Origin: UBA8437 sp003445035
GTDB lineage: Bacteria > Planctomycetota > Planctomycetia > Planctomycetales > Planctomycetaceae
NCBI GenBank assembly: GCA_937901285.1
Contig: CALCHI010000394.1
Coordinates: 1 to 5,063, forward strand
DNA: 5,063 nucleotides
Direction: 5' to 3'
The stretch's first letter is position 1, and each line of letters opens with the position of its first letter. Positions 1 to 5,063 of this stretch are shown here, in pieces. The position numbers and the translations under genes are program-made. Below the pieces are notes generated by a model. The model saw only the letters and a list, made by a program, of their open reading frames with translations. It was not told where the DNA came from and did not search any database.

Positions 1-860
1 GTGACCATGAACAGATACTCCACAAGTTGTATTGGAAGACGCAGGGGGTGGGTCGGCACGGGCTTGTGACCCAGGCGATCGCTGCCGTGGACCTGGCACT
101 TTGGGATCTGCGGGCCCAAATGGCCGAATTGCCTCTATACCGCTTGCTTGGTGGTCGGCGTGATCGTGCCCCTGTCTACGGATCTGACGGTGGGTGGCTG
201 AATATGAGCGTCGAGGAAATCGTCGAGGCTGGCAGAGAGTATCTCGGCCAGGGGATGCGGGGAGTGAAGCTGAAGGTGGGGCACGAAGATCCCGAAATCG
301 ATATCCAACGGGTCAGCCAGGTTCGGGCGGCGTTGGGGGACGATGCCTGGATCGCAGTCGACGCGAACCAGAAGTGGGATCTGCCGCGTGCCACGCGTGC
401 CGGAAGAGCTTTCGAGGCGTTGGGGTGTGCCTGGTTCGAGGAGCCGATGCTCTGTGATGATGTGATCGGCCATGCGAGGCTGAGTCGGCGACTGGATATC
501 CCCGTGGCGCTGGGGGAAACCCTGGGGTCACGGTTCGAAATTCACTCGTTTCTCCAGGCCGGGGCGGTCGAGATCGTACAGCCGGACCTGGCCAGGGTGG
601 GGGGCGTGACGGAGTTTCTGCGGATCGCTTCTCTTTGTGAAGTCTATCGCTGTCCGGTTGAGCCCCATCTGATGATGGAGGCGTCGGTGCACCTGGCCTG
701 CGGGATCCCGGGCGTTGAGGGCCTGGAATACATGCCGTGGTTGACGCCCGCTTTCGTTGAGCCCTTGCGACTGGAGGACGGATGGGTCCTGGCCCCGGAG
801 GGACCCGGCCTGGGGCTGGAGATCAGTGAGAAGCTGATGGAGCGATTCCGGGTTGCGTAG
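1..860 (+). CDS. Mandelate racemase/muconate lactonizing-type enolase-superfamily enzyme, probable sugar-acid dehydratase (5'-truncated by window)
   Basis: The frame is open to the left edge (first full codon at 3), so this is the C-terminal 285 residues of a protein that normally has about 370-400; most of the N-terminal capping domain is outside. A TTG at 27 is not a credible start because coding continues upstream of it. Counting that TTG as residue 1, the barrel shows the KxK motif (K81, K83), Mg2+ ligands D112 (in VDAN), E138/E139 (FEEP) and E164 (GE), the D187 (QPD) and H214 (EPH) dyad, and E234. That set is the mandelate racemase subgroup, whose members abstract the alpha-proton of a carboxylate; most are acid-sugar dehydratases, racemases or lactone cycloisomerases. 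The HGLVTQAIAAVDLALWDL stretch and the end (PGLGLEIS...RFRVA) are typical of the family. Cytoplasmic. The genes downstream favour a sugar-acid dehydratase; the substrate is not determinable. Family assignment is firm, the reaction is inferred. Confidence 0.93.
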   Translation, partial: DHEQILHKLYWKTQGVGRHGLVTQAIAAVDLALWDLRAQMAELPLYRLLGGRRDRAPVYGSDGGWLNMSVEEIVEAGREYLGQGMRGVKLKVGHEDPEIDIQRVSQVRAALGDDAWIAVDANQKWDLPRATRAGRAFEALGCAWFEEPMLCDDVIGHARLSRRLDIPVALGETLGSRFEIHSFLQAGAVEIVQPDLARVGGVTEFLRIASLCEVYRCPVEPHLMMEASVHLACGIPGVEGLEYMPWLTPAFVEPLRLEDGWVLAPEGPGLGLEISEKLMERFRVA

Positions 861-971
861 TGGGCGAAGTGCCCCGTGGATCGCGGCGTGCGTGCCCTGT
901 GCGAAGCGTTGGGCTACCATCAAGTCCCGAAAACGTCCCTTCACCCTGAAACGGTGTTCATCAAGTCATGA
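861..971 (+). other. Stop-free extension of gene 1's frame, ending in an ATGA overlap with the next start
   Basis: After the TAG of the enolase-superfamily gene the same frame stays open for 36 codons and ends at TGA 969-971, which overlaps the ATG of the oxidoreductase gene (968-970) as ATGA. About 26 of the 36 third positions are G or C, as expected of coding sequence here. The translation includes RALCEALGYHQVPK and ends in ETVFIKS; I do not recognise it. Possible internal starts in frame are GTG 876, GTG 888 and TTG 909, none with a clear Shine-Dalgarno. It could be a tiny coupled leader ORF, a remnant of a gene fused or lost here, or chance. A 36-codon open stretch is not rare in GC-rich DNA, and family enzymes usually end where the TAG is. 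Confidence 0.3.
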
Positions 972-2131
972 CGCGCGAGGTTGGCATCGGTGTGATCGCC
1001 ATGGGCTGGATGGGCATGACACACAGTCGTGCTTATCAGCAGGTCGTCAATCGGTTTCCGGAATCGGGGATCGTTCCTCGACTGAAAGTGTGTGCCGATA
1101 CCGACTCGGACCGCACCAGCGAGGCCTGCCGGCGATTTGGTTTCGAGCGGTCGGTGGAAGATTGGCGTGATGTGTTGGCCGACCCGGACGTTGAGGTGGT
1201 CAGCATCACCTCGCCGAACTGGTTGCACCGAGAGATGTGCCTGGCGGCGCTTGATGCGGGAAAACACGTGTTCTGCGAGAAGCCCGTTGGCCGCGATCCG
1301 TCAGAGACCAGGGAAATCGTGGACGCCGCCGAAGCGTCAGGGATGATCACGTTCACCGGGTTTTGTTATCGATGGAGCCCGGTCGTGCAACACCTGTTGG
1401 CATTGATCCAGGAGGGACGTTTGGGGCAGTTGACGCATTACCGTGGACGATTCTTTTGTGGTTACGGGCACAACCCAAACAGTGTGTTGTCCTGGCGATT
1501 TGAGCGAGACAAGGCCGGCTACGGTGTGCTTGGCGACCTGATGTCACATGCTGTGGATATGGCGCTGATGCTGGCCGGGCCACTGGCGGAAGTGGTGTCG
1601 GAGAACGAAACGTTCATTGCCGAGCGACCGCTCCCCAGCGAGACCGGGACGCATTTTGCGGTGAGCGAGGATGGTCCGTCTGCGGCGGTCACGAATGAAG
1701 ATTACGTGGGTGCGATGGTGCGTTTTGCCAACGGGGCGAGGGGGACGCTGGAGGTCTGTCGAGTGATCGGAGGATCAGACTGCGAACACACCTTTGAACT
1801 CAACGGGACCAACGGATCGGCGCGTTGGAGTTTTGAACGGATGAATGAGTTGGAGTTGTTTCTGGACGACCAGGCCGGGGCTCGTCCCGGTTACGCTCGG
1901 CTTCAGAGCCGTCCTGGATTTCCTCGCCATGGCGATTTCAATCCGGGAGGCGCTGTGGGGCTGGGTTATGAGGACCTGATGACCATAGAGGTTCACGAGT
2001 TCCTGCGGGGTGTTGTGTCCGGCGTGCAGGTTGAGCCGGGGTTTGATCACATGGCCCGGGTCGCTGCCGTGCAGGCGGCAATGGCACGGAGTTGGGAAAC
2101 CCGGACGTGGGAAGCCATTACCGAGGAGTGA
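968..2131 (+). CDS. Gfo/Idh/MocA family NAD(P)-dependent oxidoreductase
   Basis: Predicted cytoplasmic sugar or polyol dehydrogenase of 387 residues, a normal full length. The N-terminal Rossmann fold starts with an IAMGWMGMTHS loop at 10-20 (A11, G13, G16 in place of the usual GxGxxG). It is followed by VCADTD (41-46), whose acidic end of strand 2 suggests preference for NAD(H). SPNWLHREMCLAALDAGKHVFCEKP (82-106) carries the family EKP signature with K105. The C-terminal beta-sheet domain has GDLMSHAVDM (189-198), where D190 and H194 fit the family D-x3-H catalytic motif. ATG 968 is the first possible start after the in-frame TGA at 947-949; there is no obvious Shine-Dalgarno, and the ATG overlaps the TGA of a short upstream frame. 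The stop lies 10 bases before the AraD1/GguC gene, so the two are very probably co-transcribed. It probably oxidises or reduces a sugar, lactone or inositol-like intermediate of the same pathway as its neighbours; substrate unknown. Confidence 0.93.
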   Translation: MTREVGIGVIAMGWMGMTHSRAYQQVVNRFPESGIVPRLKVCADTDSDRTSEACRRFGFERSVEDWRDVLADPDVEVVSITSPNWLHREMCLAALDAGKHVFCEKPVGRDPSETREIVDAAEASGMITFTGFCYRWSPVVQHLLALIQEGRLGQLTHYRGRFFCGYGHNPNSVLSWRFERDKAGYGVLGDLMSHAVDMALMLAGPLAEVVSENETFIAERPLPSETGTHFAVSEDGPSAAVTNEDYVGAMVRFANGARGTLEVCRVIGGSDCEHTFELNGTNGSARWSFERMNELELFLDDQAGARPGYARLQSRPGFPRHGDFNPGGAVGLGYEDLMTIEVHEFLRGVVSGVQVEPGFDHMARVAAVQAAMARSWETRTWEAITEE

Positions 2132-2136
2132 GGGGG
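2131..2136 (+). promoter_or_regulatory. Shine-Dalgarno site fixing the start of the AraD1/GguC gene
   Basis: AGGGGG lies five bases before ATG 2142 and overlaps the stop codon of the oxidoreductase gene (TGA 2129-2131). It decides the start: the frame is open further upstream to 2010, but those extra 44 codons lie within the oxidoreductase gene and give an unrelated Arg/Pro-rich peptide, whereas homologous sequence begins at the ATG (MRVVQWE). Confidence 0.75.
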
Positions 2137-2141
2137 AAACG

Positions 2142-3188
2142 ATGCGGGTGGTGCAATGGGAAATACCGGGTGAAGGGCGGCGCGTCGGCGTGGTCGACGG
2201 GGACACGCTCCTGGATGTGACAGCGGTGGATGGGTCGCTCGACCGGGTGGCGGCCGTGTTCGACTCGGCCTGTCGAAATGGGGTGAGTTTCGAAGAGCGG
2301 CTGTCACAGGCCATCGCCGGGGAGGGGCCGCCTCGCGTGGATTATTCCGAATTGCTCGCGGCACCGCCCGGAGGCGACTCGCCCTTCCTGCACCCTCCCC
2401 TGGATCATCCGGATCCTCATTATCTTTTGGTTTCCGGTACCGGGCTGACTCACACTGGAGGAATGGAGTCCCGCGACAAGATGCACTCGGGAGAGACTGC
2501 TGTCGAGGAGGAGCCGACGACCGATTCTGCGAGGATGTTCGCAATGGGATTGGCCGACGGAAAGCCCGATGGCGGTGCACGGGGTGCGATGCCCGAATGG
2601 TTCTACAAGGGGAATGGGGCCACGTTGCGGGGGCCGGGGGGATGTCTCGATCTGCCCGCCTACGGTTTGGATGGTGGGGAGGAGCCGGAGATCGTCGGAT
2701 GCTACATCGTTGATCCGACCGGTGTTCCCAGGCGATTGGGTTTTTCGCTGGGGATCGAATGGTCCGATCACGAGACCGAGAAGATCAACTACCTGTACCT
2801 GGCTCCGTCGAAGTTGCGGACGTGTGCGGTGGGCCCGGAACTGATCACCGATTGGGACTTTTCGGATATTGACCTGCAATGCACGGTCCAGCGGGATGGC
2901 GAGACGATTTATGAGAGTGGCCCACTCAAGAGCGGCGAAAACTATATGTGCCACTCACTGGCCAATTGTGAGGATCACCATTTCAAATACACCCAGCATC
3001 GGGTTCCTGGTGATGTGCATCTTCACTTTTTTGGTACGAGCAAACTGAGTTTCAGTACCAGGGATTGGAAGTACCGGAGCGGCGACGTGGTGCGAGTGTC
3101 TTCAGAAGGGACTACCGCTCCCCTGGAGGCGACGGTGGTCGATTCTGCTGCTGAAGCCGCAAGCCCGGTTGTTGTCGAGCCAGCTTGA
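2142..3188 (+). CDS. AraD1/GguC-like protein of the fumarylacetoacetate hydrolase superfamily
   Basis: A 348-residue protein, close to the roughly 330 residues usual for AraD1/GguC proteins. Recognisable blocks in order are LLVSGTGLTH (95-104), RDKMH (111-115), PEWFYKG (151-157), DGGEEPEIVG (177-186), SDHETEKINYLYLAPSKLR (208-226), GPEL (231-234), HSLANCEDHHFKYT (271-284) and PGDVHLHFFGTSKLSF (289-304). By analogy with FAH enzymes, E181 and E183 of the EPE triplet and D209 are probable divalent-metal ligands. FAH-fold enzymes cleave or hydrate 2-keto or diketo acids; AraD1/GguC proteins occur with arabinose and other sugar-acid pathways, so a step on a 2-keto-3-deoxy sugar acid (dehydration, aldol or hydrolytic cleavage) is the likely role, but this is inference. 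The last 17 or so residues (Ala/Val-rich) extend past the conserved core. It is the last gene of the + strand unit and faces the convergent minus-strand gene. Start chosen from the Shine-Dalgarno and from homology; family call firm, reaction uncertain. Confidence 0.9.
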   Translation: MRVVQWEIPGEGRRVGVVDGDTLLDVTAVDGSLDRVAAVFDSACRNGVSFEERLSQAIAGEGPPRVDYSELLAAPPGGDSPFLHPPLDHPDPHYLLVSGTGLTHTGGMESRDKMHSGETAVEEEPTTDSARMFAMGLADGKPDGGARGAMPEWFYKGNGATLRGPGGCLDLPAYGLDGGEEPEIVGCYIVDPTGVPRRLGFSLGIEWSDHETEKINYLYLAPSKLRTCAVGPELITDWDFSDIDLQCTVQRDGETIYESGPLKSGENYMCHSLANCEDHHFKYTQHRVPGDVHLHFFGTSKLSFSTRDWKYRSGDVVRVSSEGTTAPLEATVVDSAAEAASPVVVEPA

Positions 3189-3372
3189 GTGACGGCCTGG
3201 GATCCCGCGGATATCCATAAGTTTACTGCGGGTAAGGGACTAGTGAAAAAGACGAGTTGAAGGATGATCAACGTGGGCAGCGGGTCAAACGGCCCAATAC
3301 ACTCGCGGAATTAAACAAAACAGGGATCGAGCCTTGTGGCTCGACCCCTGTCCTGCTGCTACTGGCCGCGGG
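3189..3372. other. Convergent intergenic region
   Basis: 184 bases lie between the ends of the AraD1/GguC gene and the minus-strand repeat protein. The right part holds the minus-strand terminator. The left part (3189-3308) holds no convincing gene; CCCGC (3204-3208) could pair with GCGGG (3228-3232) across a 19-base loop, but no T-run follows, so I do not call a + strand terminator. Confidence 0.6.
3309..3350 (-). terminator. Rho-independent terminator of the minus-strand CARDB/TIG gene
   Basis: Arms 3321-3333 and 3338-3350 pair over 13 positions around a four-base loop (3334-3337). Read on the minus strand the only non-Watson-Crick position is a G-U pair, whereas on the + strand it would be an A-C mismatch. 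The minus transcript then runs into TTTTGTTTAATT (3320 down to 3309), a U-rich tract. On the + strand no T-run follows. The hairpin begins 22 bases past the stop codon of the minus-strand gene, so it should end that transcript. Confidence 0.88.
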
Positions 3373-5063
3373 TCATTTGCCCGGTACTGGCGGCGGCGTG
3401 ACCGGCGTCTTGGCAGGCACGATTAGCACCTGCACGGGGTTTGAGACGGCGCCGTCGCCGCGAACCACGACGATCTCGGCCTGTGTCTCGACGGCCACCG
3501 GGAGCGGCGGGAGCTTGAAGTGGACCCCGAGGTCGTACCAGCCATAGATCTCGGCCTGAAGTTCCAGGTCGTTGACGTGGACGATGACTTCACCCGGCTC
3601 GGGACCGAAGCCCTCTCCGGCAACGTTGATCATCGAACCCGGTGAACCGGACGTGACATCGGTGGAGAAACTGGACGGGTCGACAGGAAGGACATCTCCT
3701 CGAGCCAAAACGACGCCGTTGTTCTCTTCAAAAGATTCGTCGACGTCCTGGTGCGAGTCAACAAGGACGTGCAGGAAACGGAAGGGGACGGCTCGGTCTT
3801 TTGCGTCCCGTGCGAGAGTTGACGCTTCGAATGGGAGCCGAATGTCGACGGTGCGGATGGCCCCGGCATCGATGTTGTCGATCTCGACACCCGCCTGGGG
3901 GACATCACTGGAGGGATCTCGATCGTTGGAGGCCAGCAGCATGATGTTGAAGTCTTTTCGCAGTTTCTTGTCGTCATTGTTGCGGAACCAGACGCGGTAT
4001 CGGGGTCCGGTTTTCTGTTCAGGATGACCGGCATCAACAAACCGAACGGCGAGCAACTGAAGGTCGCGATCTTTGGAGGCAACCCTGGGCACGTCGACCC
4101 AGGTGCCGCTGACGACGATCGGTAGACTTACCCAGGTCGGATAACGCCAGGAGGCCCAGGGGCGGCAGGGGCGACAGATCACCGGGCGGCAAAAGATCGG
4201 ACGAGGGTCACAGATCGGCAGGCAACGATCCCACCAGGACCAGGACACCCAGGGGCTCCAGTGAGGGGTCCAGCAATGCGCGGGATAGAATGACGGGCCG
4301 GCGTACCAGCTCCCGAAATGCAGGCTGACAAAACTGCTGTGAACGTGGCCATGAAAGTGGCGGGACTGCCAACCCCCGAGGCGGTTCAGAGAGCGGGTCA
4401 GCCGCAGTCGGCGGGCAACATCTCCGCGGCGCGACATCTCAAACTGACGGCCGAAATTCAGTTTTCGGCCCACTCGGGAATTGGACAGTCCTCGCAATTG
4501 TCCCGAGTTCAAACGGTCCGCGAAATTCGTGCGTCGGACGGTGTTGGACCGTTTGCCGTTGGGGGCGCGGACCTGCCCGTTTCGCTCAATCCGTGAGCCG
4601 CGGGGCGGCCGCGGCGTTTTCGGGGTGCGGCGAATTGTGAGTCCCCGTGCGGCGGGTGAAGAGGAGGAGCCGCGGCGAACGTTGCGGGTTGAGCCGCTGC
4701 GATTGCGAATTCGTGAAGTGAGTGTGCTACGGGATGTGGGGCTCGATGGCGAGGTTTCGGTTCCCCTGGAAGGCCGGGCGTTCGAATTGTTGACGGGTGT
4801 GGTTTTGGTTGGTCGTTTCGCAGTTGGTGTTTTTGCGGTTGGTCGTTTTGCGGTTGGTCGTTTAGCGGTTGGTCGTTTAGCGGTTGGTCGTTTAGCGGTT
4901 GGTCGTTTAGCAGTTGGTCGTTTAGCAGTTGGTCGTTTAGCAGTTGGTCGTTTAGCAATTGGTCGTTTAGCAATTGGTCGTTTAGCAATTGGTCGTTTAG
5001 CAATTGGTCGTTTTGCAGTGGGTTTTTTTGCGGTTGGTGTTTTTGCGGTGGGTGTTTTTGCAG
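3373..5063 (-). CDS. Large repeat-containing protein with basic N-terminal region, His/Trp/Cys-rich segment, CARDB-like and TIG/IPT-like domains (5' end outside window)
   Basis: The frame is stop-free from 5061 to the TGA at 3373-3375, 562 residues, and contains no ATG or GTG above the TTG at 4512. That TTG lacks a Shine-Dalgarno, so the gene most likely starts beyond the right edge. In N to C order: about 17 T/I-A-K-R-P pentapeptides (4795-5061); a 94-residue linker rich in Arg, Ser, Thr and Pro with about 23 basic and 3 acidic residues (4513-4794); a further basic stretch; a His/Trp/Cys-rich segment (about 4132-4371); a CARDB-like beta-sandwich (about 3703-4062) with GPRYRVWFRNND and the characteristic HVLVDSHQDVDESFEENNG ending; a TIG/IPT-like domain (about 3415-3657) with GSMINVAGEGFGPEPGEV and SNPVQVLIV; and a Pro-rich tail ending PPPVPGK. 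CARDB and TIG domains usually sit in extracytoplasmic proteins, so export is likely, but any signal peptide is off-window. The basic repeat resembles Lys/Ala/Pro tails of histone-H1-like bacterial proteins in composition only. Function not recognised; domain calls are from sequence pattern. Confidence 0.82.
   Translation of the reverse strand, partial: AKTPTAKTPTAKKPTAKRPIAKRPIAKRPIAKRPIAKRPTAKRPTAKRPTAKRPTAKRPTAKRPTAKRPTAKRPTAKTPTAKRPTKTTPVNNSNARPSRGTETSPSSPTSRSTLTSRIRNRSGSTRNVRRGSSSSPAARGLTIRRTPKTPRPPRGSRIERNGQVRAPNGKRSNTVRRTNFADRLNSGQLRGLSNSRVGRKLNFGRQFEMSRRGDVARRLRLTRSLNRLGGWQSRHFHGHVHSSFVSLHFGSWYAGPSFYPAHCWTPHWSPWVSWSWWDRCLPICDPRPIFCRPVICRPCRPWASWRYPTWVSLPIVVSGTWVDVPRVASKDRDLQLLAVRFVDAGHPEQKTGPRYRVWFRNNDDKKLRKDFNIMLLASNDRDPSSDVPQAGVEIDNIDAGAIRTVDIRLPFEASTLARDAKDRAVPFRFLHVLVDSHQDVDESFEENNGVVLARGDVLPVDPSSFSTDVTSGSPGSMINVAGEGFGPEPGEVIVHVNDLELQAEIYGWYDLGVHFKLPPLPVAVETQAEIVVVRGDGAVSNPVQVLIVPAKTPVTPPPVPGK
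4795..5061 (-). repeat. 15-bp tandem repeat encoding (T/I)-A-K-R-P pentapeptides
   Basis: About 17 units of 15 bp in perfect register, plus a partial unit at the right edge; the array may continue outside the window. The ten central units (4855-5004) are nearly identical, with Ala as GCT. The first codon changes in blocks: ATT in four units (4945-5004), ACT in three (4900-4944), ACC in three (4855-4899). Flanking units use GCA or GCG for Ala and have Thr or Lys in place of Arg (T-A-K-T-P, T-A-K-K-P), with a decayed last unit T-K-T-T-P at 4795-4809. Variation at GCT/GCA/GCG, ACT/ACC and CCA/CCC is silent in the gene's frame, which supports that frame. The unit is about 40% GC, lower than its surroundings. 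Confidence 0.95.

Noticed and set aside
2010..2141. 44-codon N-terminal extension of the AraD1/GguC protein
   Set aside because: It overlaps the end of the oxidoreductase gene in another frame, has no family similarity, and a good Shine-Dalgarno precedes ATG 2142.
1775..2580. Two overlapping minus-strand frames (1775-2314 and 2047-2580)
   Set aside because: Both lie opposite recognised genes and give Arg/Pro/Ser-rich translations typical of shadow frames.
2304..2954. 216-codon minus-strand open frame opposite the AraD1/GguC gene
   Set aside because: It is antisense to a well-recognised conserved gene and its translation shows no domain; long antisense frames are common in GC-rich coding DNA.
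3204..3232. Possible terminator hairpin for the + strand operon
   Set aside because: Only five clean base pairs around a 19-base loop and no following T-run.
3572..4082. Open frames 3572-4027 (+) and 3630-4082 (-) inside the CARDB/TIG gene
   Set aside because: Both are out of frame with the recognised domains and have no motifs of their own.
4318..4596. 92-codon + strand frame opposite the basic region
   Set aside because: It is antisense to the continuous minus-strand gene, has no Shine-Dalgarno and no recognisable similarity.
4509..5003. Minus-strand frame reading the repeat as L-N-D-Q-L pentapeptides
   Set aside because: It lacks the alternating hydrophobic centre of pentapeptide-repeat proteins, continues into unremarkable sequence, ends with TGA at 4509-4511 next to conserved coding sequence in the other frame, and its changes between units are mostly non-silent (L to P, L to Q).
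4795..5061. Tandem array as a CRISPR array or replication-origin iterons
   Set aside because: The units are contiguous 15-mers without spacers, in register with a long open frame, and there are no cas or rep genes in the window.

Overview
The window (about 60% GC) reads as chromosomal DNA from an environmental bacterium. Planctomycetota is my best guess. The reasons are a sugar-acid catabolic cluster of enolase-superfamily, Gfo/Idh/MocA and AraD1/GguC-type proteins, weak or absent Shine-Dalgarno sites apart from one gene, and a large repeat-bearing CARDB/TIG protein. This is inference; no taxonomic marker gene is present.

Left half, + strand (1-3188): three genes in a row look like one transcription unit. 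They are the C-terminal three quarters of a mandelate-racemase-type enolase-superfamily enzyme (open at the left edge, stop at 858-860), a complete NAD(P)-dependent Gfo/Idh/MocA oxidoreductase (968-2131), and a complete FAH-superfamily protein of the AraD1/GguC type (2142-3188). Genes 2 and 3 are 10 bases apart. Genes 1 and 2 are separated by 107 bases, which hold a stop-free, coding-like extension of gene 1's frame whose TGA overlaps the ATG of gene 2. Together the enzymes suggest oxidation and dehydration of a sugar or sugar acid to a 2-keto-3-deoxy acid, with the AraD1/GguC protein acting late in the route. The exact substrate cannot be read from the sequence.

Middle (3189-3372): a short convergent intergenic region. 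A strong hairpin with a U-rich tail is oriented to terminate the minus-strand gene. I see no clear terminator for the + strand operon.

Right half, - strand (3373 to the right edge): one long open frame of at least 562 residues, entering the window already in progress. In N to C order it has about 17 copies of a basic pentapeptide (T/I-A-K-R-P) encoded by a 15-bp tandem repeat, an Arg/Ser/Thr/Pro-rich linker, a His/Trp/Cys-rich segment, a CARDB-like beta-sandwich domain and a TIG/IPT-like domain. Its function is unknown and it is the most unusual item here. No RNA gene, CRISPR array, transposase or other mobile element was seen.
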